From Acidimicrobiia bacterium (GTDB taxonomy: Bacteria > Actinomycetota > Acidimicrobiia > IMCC26256 > PALSA-555), in assembly GCA_040881685.1 (NCBI GenBank), contig JBBECS010000036.1, positions 260,372 through 301,845 of the forward strand: DNA of 41,474 bases, given 5' to 3'. Positions 8,992 through 20,195 of this stretch are shown in pieces (positions within the stretch are counted from its first letter, which is position 1; the number at the start of each line of letters is the position of its first letter). Made by a program: the position numbers and the translations under genes. The notes under the pieces are model-generated. The model ran no database searches. It had not been told where the DNA came from and was given only the letters and a program-made list of their open reading frames with translations.

Positions 8992-10282
8992 GCTCAACGA
9001 GAGCGTGGTCATCAAGAACGGGAGCGTGATCGACGCGACCGGCGAGCGGGCGGCGGACGTGCTCGTCGCGGACGGCCGGGTCGTCGAGGTCGGTCCGGGC
9101 CTGAAGGGCGACCGCGAGCTGGACGCGTCCGGCTGCGTCGTCGTTCCGGGCTTGGTGGACCTGCATGTTCATCTTCGAGAGCCGGGCGGTGAGGACGCCG
9201 AGACGATCGACACGGGCGCGCGAGCGGCCGCGCTCGGTGGGTTCACCGCCATCGTTGCCATGCCCAACACCGAGCCGCCGCATGACGAGCCGAGTGTCGT
9301 CGCCTCGGTGCTCGCGGCGGGCGCGCGGTCGTCGTGTGACGTGCACGCCGCGGGCTGCATCACCGAAGGACGCGAGGGCGCAGCGCTCGCGCCTCTGGGC
9401 GAGCTGCACGCGCTCGGCGTACGCATCTTCACCGACGACGGATCGTGCGTCGAGCAGGCGGGCGTCATGCGGCGCGCGCTGGAGTACGCGCGCTCACTCC
9501 CAAACGCGGTCATCGCGCAGCACGCCGAAGACCCGTCGCTCGCAGACGGCGGCCACATGCACGAGGGTGAGTGGTCGAGCCGGCTGGGGATCGCGGGGCG
9601 CCCCGCGGTTGCGGAGTCGGCGATCGTCGCGCGCGACTGCATCCTCGCTGAGCTGACCGGCGGGCGAGTGCACTTCCTGCACCTCTCCACCGCCGCCGCG
9701 GTGGACATGGTGCGCGACGCTAAGGCCCGCGGCCTCGCGGTGACCGCGGAGGCAGCCCCGCACCACTTCAGCCTCACCGACGCGGCCTGCGCGTCCTTCG
9801 ATCCCGCGTTCAAGGTGCACCCGCCCCTGCGCAGCGAAGCAGACGTCGCGGCGGTGAAGCAAGGGCTTGCCGACGGCACGATCGACGCGATCGCCACGGA
9901 CCACGCACCGCATGCTGTCGAGACCAAGGAGCGGCCCTTCGAGGAGGCGCCGCCAGGGATGCTCGGACTCGAGACGGCACTCGCCCTCACGATCACCGAA
10001 CTGGTCGACCCCGGTGTCCTCTCGCTGAGCGAAGCACTCGCGCTGTTGTCCTGGCGTCCGGCCGCGATCGCCGGGCTCGCGGAGCACGGCCAGCCGATTG
10101 CGCCCGGCGCGCCGGCGAACCTGTGCGTCATCGACCCCACGATCACGTGGGACGTCGATCCGACGCGGCTGGCGAGCAAGGCGCGCAACACGCCCTTCGG
10201 GGGACGGACGCTCACCGGTCGCGTGCGTCACACGGTCCTGCGGGGCACTCCGGTCGTGGTGGACGGCGAGGCCTGTCGGTGA
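8984..10282 (+). CDS. pyrC: Dihydroorotase (type I)
   Basis: Cyclises carbamoyl aspartate to dihydroorotate. The 432-residue amidohydrolase carries [10 protein letters not shown] (the HxH metal motif), AMPNTEP, further histidine ligands in APHHFSL and FLHLS, and the catalytic aspartate in ATDHAPH. This is the long class I form. Translation appears to start at a TTG at 8984, eight bases inside pyrB, with GGGAG at 8973-8977 at good spacing; a GTG at 9005 would remove the first beta strand. The stop overlaps carA as GTGA. Confidence 0.95.
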
Positions 10283-11364
10283 GCGGCACTGAAGCGCTGC
10301 TCGTGCTGCGCGACGGCACGACGTTCGAGGGCATGGCGATCGGTGCGGTGCCGACGGGCGGGGTGGCCACGGGTGAGGTTGTCTTCAACACGGCCCTCTC
10401 GGGCTACCAGGAGATCCTCTCCGATCCTTCCTACGCGGGTCAGATGATCGTGTTCACCTACCCGCACATCGGTAACTACGGCGTCAACGACCATGACCTC
10501 GAGAGCCGACGGCCGTTCTGTCGTGGGGTGATCGTGCGGGACCTCGCGCGGCGGGCAAGCAGCTGGCGGGCGACCGGCGATCTGGCGACCTTCCTCGAGC
10601 GTCACGGCGTCCCCGGCATCACGGGGATCGACACCCGGCGACTCACCCGTCACTTGCGCGAGGTCGGAGCGATGCCCGGTGCGATCGGCACCGACGAAGC
10701 GCTGGTGCGCGCCGCGGCGAGCGGGGCCGAGGGAACCGACGGGATCGACCTGGTGGCGGAGGTCACCACCCCCGATGCGTACTCCGTTGGCGATCCCGAT
10801 TCACCGTTCTCGGTGGTCGCGTACGACTTCGGCATCAAGTCCACGATCCTGCGCCGCTTGGACGCCGCCGGATGCCGGGTCGAGGTCGTCCCCGCGAGCA
10901 CGTCAGCCGCCGATGTGCTCGCGCGGTCCCCTGACGGAGTGTTCCTGTCAAATGGACCTGGTGATCCGGCCGCCGTGCGCGGCGCCGCGGAGCACGTGGC
11001 CGCGCTGCTCGGGGCGGTGCCCGTGTTCGGCATCTGCCTCGGGCACCAGATCCTCGGGCGCGCACTCGGCGCCACGACCACGAAGCTGCGGTTCGGCCAC
11101 CACGGCGCCAACCATCCGGTTCGCAACGAGTCGACAGGGCGCGTCGAGATCACGAGTCAGAACCACAACTACGTCGTCCAGGCCGACACCGTTCCCGGAG
11201 GGGCCGACGTCACCCACGTCAACCTCAACGACGGAACCGTCGAAGGGCTACGCGTGCGTGGCGTTCCCGCGTTCAGCGTGCAGCACCATCCCGAGGCTGG
11301 TCCCGGCCCGCACGACGCGGCGTATCTCTTCGCAGAGTTCACCGATCTCATGACGGTCATGTAG
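10279..11364 (+). CDS. carA: Carbamoyl-phosphate synthase small (glutaminase) subunit
   Basis: Hydrolyses glutamine and passes ammonia to CarB for carbamoyl phosphate used in pyrimidine and arginine synthesis. At 361 residues from the GTG at 10279, it has the N-terminal CarA domain ([17 protein letters not shown]) and a class I amidotransferase domain with the nucleophile cysteine in [11 protein letters not shown] and the His/Glu pair in [10 protein letters not shown]. The start overlaps the pyrC stop by four bases; an upstream ATG at 10123 lies inside pyrC and is not credible. carB begins three bases after its stop. Confidence 0.96.
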   Translation: MSGTEALLVLRDGTTFEGMAIGAVPTGGVATGEVVFNTALSGYQEILSDPSYAGQMIVFTYPHIGNYGVNDHDLESRRPFCRGVIVRDLARRASSWRATGDLATFLERHGVPGITGIDTRRLTRHLREVGAMPGAIGTDEALVRAAASGAEGTDGIDLVAEVTTPDAYSVGDPDSPFSVVAYDFGIKSTILRRLDAAGCRVEVVPASTSAADVLARSPDGVFLSNGPGDPAAVRGAAEHVAALLGAVPVFGICLGHQILGRALGATTTKLRFGHHGANHPVRNESTGRVEITSQNHNYVVQADTVPGGADVTHVNLNDGTVEGLRVRGVPAFSVQHHPEAGPGPHDAAYLFAEFTDLMTVM

Positions 11365-11366
11365 TC

Positions 11367-14669
<3,303 letters not shown>

Positions 14670-14671
14670 TC

Positions 14672-15616
14672 ATGCCTGCCCGCACCGACGACCTGGACAC
14701 GCGCGTTCGGCTCGGTGGGCTCGAGCTGATCAACCCGATCGTCACCGCGTCGGGAACCTTCGGGCACGGTGCCGAGGTCGCGACGCTCTGCGATCCCACG
14801 CGGCTCGGTGCAGTGACCGCCAAGTCGCAAGCCCCGTTCGCATGGCGCGGGAACAGTGCGCCCCGGCTGCACGCGTCGGCGTGCGGCATGGTCAATGCCG
14901 TCGGATTGCAGGGCCACGGGGTGGAGCACTGGATCGCGCACGACCTCCCGGCACTTCGCGACCTCGGCGCCAGCGTGATCGCATCGGTATGGGGCCACGC
15001 GGTCGTTGACTTCGCACACGCCGCCGAGTTGCTCTCGTCGGTGCAGGATGAACTCGTTGCCCTGGAGATCAACCTGAGCTGTCCCAACCTGGATCACGGC
15101 GACGCGATGTTCGCCCACGACGCGGCCGCGACGGGTGAAGTGGTGAGCGCGGTCGCCGGCATCGGCCTCGAGCTACCCGTGTTCGCCAAGCTCTCGCCCG
15201 GCGTGGCCGATCTGCCGCGCATCGCAGGCGCGGCGTTGGATGCCGGCGCCGCTGGTCTGACGCTCGTGAACACGGTGCGTGCGCTCCTCGTCGACGCGGA
15301 GCTCCGACGTCCTGTGCTCGGGAGCCCTGGCGGTGGCCTGTCCGGCGCCGCGATCAAGCCCATCGCCCTGCGCGCAGTCCATGACGTGACCCGCGCCCAT
15401 CCTGGTGTTGCTGTGATCGGCACCGGCGGCGTCTCGACCGGTGTCGATGCCGTGGAGATGCTGCTGGCCGGGGCCACGGCGGTCGGCGTCGGCACCGCGA
15501 CGTTCGCCGATCCCCGTGCGGCGCTCAGGATCCTCGCCGAGCTCGAGCGCTGGTGTGCCGAACACGGGGTGCGCCGGATCGCAGACCTCATCGGCGCCTT
15601 GGGGGTGGAGTCGTGA
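14672..15616 (+). CDS. pyrD: Dihydroorotate dehydrogenase, class 1B-like catalytic subunit
   Basis: Oxidises dihydroorotate to orotate with FMN. The 314-residue protein is class 1, not the membrane-bound class 2: it lacks the class 2 N-terminal membrane helix and has the catalytic cysteine C137 in INLSCPNL where class 2 has serine. ASGTFGHG, NAVGLQGHG and GGLSGAAIKPIALR closely follow the Bacillus PyrD pattern of class 1B. Class 1B enzymes normally work with PyrK, an iron-sulfur flavoprotein usually encoded next door; none is present. The ATG at 14672 has a GGGGG at 14660-14664; an in-frame GTG at 14666 would overlap the carB stop but lacks spacing. Confidence 0.93.
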   Translation: MPARTDDLDTRVRLGGLELINPIVTASGTFGHGAEVATLCDPTRLGAVTAKSQAPFAWRGNSAPRLHASACGMVNAVGLQGHGVEHWIAHDLPALRDLGASVIASVWGHAVVDFAHAAELLSSVQDELVALEINLSCPNLDHGDAMFAHDAAATGEVVSAVAGIGLELPVFAKLSPGVADLPRIAGAALDAGAAGLTLVNTVRALLVDAELRRPVLGSPGGGLSGAAIKPIALRAVHDVTRAHPGVAVIGTGGVSTGVDAVEMLLAGATAVGVGTATFADPRAALRILAELERWCAEHGVRRIADLIGALGVES

Positions 15617-16299
15617 CCGACGCTCGAGGCCGACTCGTGCTCGCCCTCGACGTGGGCGATCTCACCGAGGCCCTGCGCGTCGCAACGCTGGTCAAGCCGT
15701 GGTTCGCCACCGCGAAGGTCGGCTACGAGCTGTATGCAGAGGCGGGCCCAAGTGCATTCGACGCACTCCAAGGACTCGGACTGCAGGTGTTCGCCGACCT
15801 CAAGCTCCACGACATCCCGAACACGGTGGCTCGAGGAGCTCGGGTCCTCGGTCGGCATGGCGTCAGGTTCTTGAACTTCCACGCGTCGGGCGGGGTCGCG
15901 ATGCTGAAGGCCGGCGTCGACGCGTTCAAGGAAGGCGGCCGAGAGGGCGGCCACGACGCTCTCGTCGCGCTCGGCGTGACGGTACTCACCAGCGAGGCGA
16001 ACGCCGATGCGTTCGACGAGCGCTTGCGTTGGTCGAGCGAAGCGGGCTGTGACGGCGTCGTCTGCGCGGCCGACGAAGTACGCATCGCACACGCCGCGAA
16101 GCTGCGAACAATGGTCCCAGGGATCCGGTTGCCGGGCCAGGACACCGACGATCAAGCGCGGCCGTCCACCCCCGAGCGTGCCATCGCTGACGGGGCGGAC
16201 TGGCTCGTGATCGGGCGAGCCGTCACACGCGCGGACGATCCTTCAAAGGCTGCCGAGACCGTCCATGCGCTCGTGGAGCGAGCCTCGCTGTCGCAGTGA
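15613..16299 (+). CDS. pyrF: Orotidine 5'-phosphate decarboxylase
   Basis: Last step of UMP synthesis, decarboxylating OMP without cofactors. The 228-residue protein starts with GTG at 15613, overlapping the pyrD stop as GTGA. The Asp-Lys-Asp-Lys catalytic array is visible: D13 and K35 (AKVGYELY), then D62, K64 and D67 in FADLKLHDIPNT. VPGIRLPGQDTDDQ is the phosphate-binding loop region and DWLVIGRAVT the final strand. This is the compact TIM-barrel form. pyrE (orotate phosphoribosyltransferase), needed between PyrD and PyrF, is not in the window. Confidence 0.95.
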   Translation: MTDARGRLVLALDVGDLTEALRVATLVKPWFATAKVGYELYAEAGPSAFDALQGLGLQVFADLKLHDIPNTVARGARVLGRHGVRFLNFHASGGVAMLKAGVDAFKEGGREGGHDALVALGVTVLTSEANADAFDERLRWSSEAGCDGVVCAADEVRIAHAAKLRTMVPGIRLPGQDTDDQARPSTPERAIADGADWLVIGRAVTRADDPSKAAETVHALVERASLSQ

Positions 16300-16328
16300 C
16301 GGCCTGATCGGTTGTCGCCAGCAGCCGA

Positions 16329-16363
16329 TATGCTCGCCGCCCGGTGCGCAGTACCCGCGCACC
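16329..16363 (+). promoter_or_regulatory. Possible mihF promoter -10 and 5' hairpin (or pyrF terminator)
   Basis: The 107 bases between pyrF and mihF contain TATGCT (16329-16334), a fair -10 box with no clear -35, and then a perfect 7-bp hairpin GGTGCGC-N7-GCGCACC (16343-16363). Four Ts occur seven bases later (16370-16373). If TATGCT is used, the hairpin lies at the very 5' end of the mihF mRNA; alternatively it ends the pyrimidine transcript. The sequence does not decide between these. Confidence 0.35.
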
Positions 16364-16406
16364 GAGCCGTTTTCGCGACGCCAGGATCGACACCAGGAGG
16401 TCGCCG

Positions 16407-16721
16407 ATGCCGCTCCCGCCCGCGCTGACTCCGGAACAGCGCCTTGCCGCGCTCGAGAAGGCCGCGGCGGCGCGCCGTCAACGTGCCGAGGTTAAGGAGA
16501 AGCTCAAGGCAGGTGGTCTCACGCTGGAGCAGTTGTTCGTCCAGGGCGACGGCAACGAGACGATTGCCAAGCTCAAGGTGGTGAGCGTGCTCGAGTCGAT
16601 GCCGGGAGTCGGCAAGGTCAAGGCGCGGCGGCTCATGCAAGAGCTCGACATCAGCGAGAGTCGGCGGTTGCGCGGGTTGGGCGACAACCAGCGCCGCAAG
16701 CTGCTCGATCGCTTCGCCTGA
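16407..16721 (+). CDS. mihF: Actinobacterial integration host factor
   Basis: A small nucleoid-associated DNA-binding protein, essential in mycobacteria and unrelated to enterobacterial IHF. The 104-residue protein closely follows the mycobacterial pattern: TPEQRLAALEKAAAARRQRA as a long N-terminal helix, then SMPGVGKVKARRLM, a helix-two-turns-helix DNA-binding motif, and RRLRGLGDNQRRKLL at the C terminus. The ATG at 16407 has a perfect AGGAGG at 16395-16400; the upstream ATG at 16344 would add 21 Arg-rich residues absent from the family. It directly precedes gmk, the usual actinobacterial order. Confidence 0.95.
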   Translation: MPLPPALTPEQRLAALEKAAAARRQRAEVKEKLKAGGLTLEQLFVQGDGNETIAKLKVVSVLESMPGVGKVKARRLMQELDISESRRLRGLGDNQRRKLLDRFA

Positions 16722-16749
16722 TCCCCGTCGCCTGCGTCCGGTCGCGCCC

Positions 16750-17319
16750 GTGAGCGTGCTCCTCGTGATCGCCGGCCCGTCCGGTGTCGGCAAGGGGACG
16801 ATCGTGCGGAGCCTTCTCGAGCGCGAGCTGCGGCTCTGGTTCTCCGTCTCCGCGACCGACCGCCCTCGCCGGCCGGGGGAGGTCGACGGTCGGGACTACG
16901 ACTTCATCTCGAGGGAGGAGTTCGAGCGAATCCGCGACGCGGGCGGCTTCCTCGAGTGGTTCGAGGTGTTCGGCGATCTCAAGGGCACACCGCGCGGACC
17001 GGTGGAAGCCCATCTCGCCTCTGGTGACGACGTGCTGATCGAAGTGGACGTCCAGGGGGCCCTCGCCATCCGGGCCGCATTTCCCGAGGCGCTGCTGGTG
17101 TTCATCAAACCTCCCTCACGCGAGGTGCTCCGCCGTCGGCTCCACGACCGAGACCCCGCAGCCGACACCGAAGAGCTCGAGCGGCGCCTGGCGGAGGCCG
17201 ACGCGGAGGAGTCCGCGGCGTCGAGCTTCGACAAGATCGTCGTCAACGACGACCTGGATCGTGCGGTCAACGAGATCGACGCGCTCATGGAGGCCAAACG
17301 CGAGGGCCGAGTGCCATGA
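16750..17319 (+). CDS. gmk: Guanylate kinase
   Basis: Phosphorylates GMP to GDP. The 189-residue protein begins with GTG and has the P-loop GPSGVGKG at 9-16, the GMP-binding SATDRPRRPGE and DYDFISREEF, the lid region with arginines in SREVLRRRLHDR, and IVVNDDLDRA near the end. The binding segment reads GTPRGPVE where many homologues have GTPRAPVE, a mild change. It lies between mihF and rpoZ as expected for the phylum. Confidence 0.95.
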   Translation: MSVLLVIAGPSGVGKGTIVRSLLERELRLWFSVSATDRPRRPGEVDGRDYDFISREEFERIRDAGGFLEWFEVFGDLKGTPRGPVEAHLASGDDVLIEVDVQGALAIRAAFPEALLVFIKPPSREVLRRRLHDRDPAADTEELERRLAEADAEESAASSFDKIVVNDDLDRAVNEIDALMEAKREGRVP

Positions 17320-17341
17320 CGGCTTTGTGGGCATTGGCTGC

Positions 17342-17347
17342 TACCCT
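17342..17347 (+). promoter_or_regulatory. Possible -10 box for rpoZ
   Basis: TACCCT in the 92-base gap between gmk and rpoZ fits the TANNNT -10 pattern, and the same hexamer occurs before def (22015) and before the pheT leader (36630). No good -35 box is visible; TGACGG at 17317-17322 is 19 bases upstream. The predicted leader is about 57 bases. Confidence 0.3.
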
Positions 17348-17411
17348 GGTAGGCCGCTGAGCCCGGCGTCCCCGCCCGGCTCGTTCCCCCGAGAATCACG
17401 GGAGTCTCGCA

Positions 17412-17717
17412 ATGCCCGATCGCCGCGCGTCGCTCATGGAGCCGCGAATGGAGCACCTGCTCGAGCGGGTGGACTCGAAGTTCACGCTCGTGACGCTGGC
17501 CGCCATGCGAGCACGCGAGATCAACGACTACTACAACCAGCTCGGCGAGGGCCTCGGCAAGATCGTGCCGCCGCAGGTCACCTCGGTGTCGCGCAAGCCG
17601 CTGACGATCTCGCTCGAGGAGATCGAGGCCGGCAAGATCGAGTCGGCGCCGCTGCCCGAGGAGCCCGAGGCTTCCGAGGGTGAGGCGGCCGACGCCGACG
17701 AGCCCGCGGCGGAGTAG
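17412..17717 (+). CDS. rpoZ: DNA-directed RNA polymerase omega subunit
   Basis: Small subunit that helps fold and hold the beta-prime subunit. The 101-residue protein has the family core LLERVDSKFTLVTLAAMRAREIN near the N terminus (broken here after 20: the motif runs on into DYYNQL). The C-terminal third is Glu/Ala-rich and probably disordered, as in many actinobacteria. The ATG at 17412 has GGGAG at 17400-17404; in-frame ATGs at 17436 and 17448 would give shorter starts nearer the family norm but lack Shine-Dalgarno sequences. Placement between gmk and coaBC is standard. Confidence 0.93.
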   Translation: MPDRRASLMEPRMEHLLERVDSKFTLVTLAAMRAREINDYYNQLGEGLGKIVPPQVTSVSRKPLTISLEEIEAGKIESAPLPEEPEASEGEAADADEPAAE

Positions 17718-17753
17718 CCACCGCCCGGGTCCTCTTCACCCGGCGAGCGGCCC

Positions 17754-18989
17754 ATGAACCCCGACCGATCAGATCTCACGCCACTGCGCGGTCGCCGGGT
17801 GGTGCTCGGTGTCGCGGGTGGCATCGCCGCGTACAAGGCCGTGGAGGTCTGCCGGCTGCTCGTCGATGCCGGCGCGCACGTCAGCCCTGTCCTCACCGCC
17901 GATGCGCAACGGTTCATTGGAGCGCTGACATTCTCGGCACTTGCATCCGAGCCTGCCCGCACATCGCTGTTCGGTGACGATAACGACCCCATCCCGCACA
18001 CGCGCCTAGGGCAGAGCGCGCACCTCGTGGTGGTCGCGCCCGCCACCGCCAAGCTCCTCGGCAAGTACACGGCAGGGATCTCCGACGACCTCCTCACGGC
18101 GACACTGCTCGCCACGCGCGCTCCGGTGCTCCTCGCGCCGGCCATGCACACCGAGATGTGGGAGCACCCCGCGGTCATCGACAACGTTGCCGCGCTGGTG
18201 CGTCGCGGCGTCAACTTCGTCGGACCCGACGACGGACACCTGGCCGGCGGCGACGCAGGTCCGGGCCGGCTCGCGTCACCCGAGGACATCGTGGCGGCCG
18301 CCGCGGCCGTCCTCGCGAGTAGGCGCGATCTCGCCGGTGTCCGGATCGTGGTCACCGCCGGCGGCACGCGCGAGCCGCTCGACCCGGTTCGGTTCATCGG
18401 CAACCGCTCCTCCGGGAAGATGGGGCACGCGCTCGCCGACGCGGCGGCGCGTCGCGGCGCTGCCGTCACCCTCGTCACAACGAGCGCGCTCGAGGCCGAG
18501 TCGTCCGTGGAGCTGGTACACGTTGCAACTGCGGAGGAGATGCACGACGCTGTCCTCTCGCGCTTCGCCGAGAGCGACGTCGTCGTCATGGCCGCCGCGG
18601 TCGCCGACTTCCGACCCAAGGTGATCGCCGACCAGAAGCTGAAGAAGCACGACGGACCGCCGGAAGTCGTACTGGAGCCGACGCCCGACATCCTTACCGC
18701 GCTCGGCGAGCGCAAAGAGCGCCAGGTGCTCGTGGGCTTCGCGGCCGAGACCGAGCGCGTTCGCGAGCACGCCTCCGCCAAGCTCTCGGCGAAGCGGGTG
18801 GATCTCATGGTCGCCAACGACGTGGCCGCCCCTGGCTGTGGGTTCGAGGTCGACACCAATCAGGCCGTTCTGCTGGACTCGAGCGGCCGCGCCGAGGAGC
18901 TCCCGCTCCAGAGCAAGGCCGACCTCGCGGATGCCGTGCTCGACCGGGTCTGCGGCGTGTTGGAGCACCGAGGAGAGGAAACCTCTTGA
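17754..18989 (+). CDS. coaBC: Bifunctional phosphopantothenoylcysteine decarboxylase / synthetase (Dfp)
   Basis: Adds cysteine to 4'-phosphopantothenate (CoaB) and decarboxylates the product (CoaC) on the way to coenzyme A. The 411-residue protein has an N-terminal flavin CoaC domain with the active-site histidine H82 in [27 protein letters not shown], and PAMHTEMW where E. coli has PAMN. The flap motif reads [11 protein letters not shown], so the position of the E. coli catalytic cysteine is glycine (G164). The C-terminal CoaB domain has [20 protein letters not shown] and AAVADFRP. A 6-bp hairpin (17725-17743) separates it from rpoZ. The stop overlaps metK as TTGA. Confidence 0.94.
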   Translation: MNPDRSDLTPLRGRRVVLGVAGGIAAYKAVEVCRLLVDAGAHVSPVLTADAQRFIGALTFSALASEPARTSLFGDDNDPIPHTRLGQSAHLVVVAPATAKLLGKYTAGISDDLLTATLLATRAPVLLAPAMHTEMWEHPAVIDNVAALVRRGVNFVGPDDGHLAGGDAGPGRLASPEDIVAAAAAVLASRRDLAGVRIVVTAGGTREPLDPVRFIGNRSSGKMGHALADAAARRGAAVTLVTTSALEAESSVELVHVATAEEMHDAVLSRFAESDVVVMAAAVADFRPKVIADQKLKKHDGPPEVVLEPTPDILTALGERKERQVLVGFAAETERVREHASAKLSAKRVDLMVANDVAAPGCGFEVDTNQAVLLDSSGRAEELPLQSKADLADAVLDRVCGVLEHRGEETS

Positions 18990-20182
18990 GCACGCACTTC
19001 ACGTTCACGTCGGAGTCGGTCACCGAGGGCCACCCCGACAAGATGTGCGACCAGATCAGCGACGCCATCCTCGATGCCATCCTCGACGAGGACCCCGAGA
19101 GTCGGGTCGCGTGCGAGTCGATGGCCACGACCGGCATCGTCATGGTGGCGGGGGAGATCAGCACGAACGCACACGTTGATTACCCGCGGGTCGTGCGCGA
19201 CACCGTGTGCGAGATCGGGTACAACCACGCGTCGTTCGGCTTCGACGGCAAGACCTGCAGCGTCATCACCTCGATCGACAAGCAGTCACCGGACATCGCC
19301 ATGGGCGTCGACAAGGCCCGTGAGCTCAAGGACGGGACCGGCGACCACTACGACGAGATCGGTGCCGGCGACCAGGGGATGATGTTCGGGTACGCGTGTG
19401 ACGAGACCGACGACCTGATGCCGATGCCGATCTGGCTCGCACACCGGCTCGCGCAGCGCCTTGCCGCGGTCCGCAAGGACGAGACGCTCGACTACTTGCG
19501 CCCGGATGGCAAGACGCAGGTCACCATCGAGTACGAGGACGGCCGGCCGAAGCGCCTCTCCAACGTCCTGATCTCAACGCAGACCGGTCCCGGCATCGAC
19601 GTGGACGGGCAGCTGCGGCCGGATCTCATCGAGCACGTCATCCGCCCGCTGATCCCCTCCCAGTTCGCCGATGACGACTACGAAGTGCTCTGCAACCCGA
19701 CCGGCAGCTTCGAGCTCGGTGGGCCTCACGCCGACTGCGGCCTCACCGGACGCAAGATCATCGTCGACACCTACGGCGGGATGGCCCGTCACGGTGGTGG
19801 TGCGTTCAGCGGGAAGGACCCGACCAAGGTCGACCGGTCCGGTGCGTACGCAGTGCGGCACGCCGCGAAGAACATCGTGGCTGCCGGGATCGCGCAACGC
19901 TGCGAGGTGCAGGTCGCCTACGCGATCGGCATCGCCAAGCCGGTGTCGGTGATGGTCGAGACGTTCGGCACGTCCACCATCGACCCCGCGAAGCTCCCGG
20001 CGCTGGTGCACGAGCACTTCGACCTTCGACCCGCGGCGATCATCGAGCGACTCCACCTGCGGCGACCGATCTTCCGGCGGACTGCGGCGTACGGGCACTT
20101 CGGCCGCCCCGAGCCGACCTTTACGTGGGAGAGCGTCGACCAAGCCGAGGCGTTCCGCAAGGCCGCCGAGGCCGTCGCCTAG
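18986..20182 (+). CDS. metK: S-adenosylmethionine synthase
   Basis: Makes SAM from methionine and ATP. The 398-residue protein has the signature [20 protein letters not shown] at the N terminus, the hexapeptide GAGDQG in the middle, and the P-loop-like [16 protein letters not shown] in the last third. All three repeats of the fold are present. The start is TTG at 18986, overlapping the coaBC stop, with AGGAGAGG at about 18971-18978; the TTG is supported by the match of [14 protein letters not shown] to the family N terminus. No SAM riboswitch is visible upstream. Confidence 0.97.
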   Translation: MSTHFTFTSESVTEGHPDKMCDQISDAILDAILDEDPESRVACESMATTGIVMVAGEISTNAHVDYPRVVRDTVCEIGYNHASFGFDGKTCSVITSIDKQSPDIAMGVDKARELKDGTGDHYDEIGAGDQGMMFGYACDETDDLMPMPIWLAHRLAQRLAAVRKDETLDYLRPDGKTQVTIEYEDGRPKRLSNVLISTQTGPGIDVDGQLRPDLIEHVIRPLIPSQFADDDYEVLCNPTGSFELGGPHADCGLTGRKIIVDTYGGMARHGGGAFSGKDPTKVDRSGAYAVRHAAKNIVAAGIAQRCEVQVAYAIGIAKPVSVMVETFGTSTIDPAKLPALVHEHFDLRPAAIIERLHLRRPIFRRTAAYGHFGRPEPTFTWESVDQAEAFRKAAEAVA

Positions 20183-20195
20183 CAGTCCGTCACCC

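Noticed and set aside
18960-18986. SAM riboswitch before metK
   Set aside because: metK overlaps coaBC by four bases, leaving no leader, and no aptamer motif is seen.
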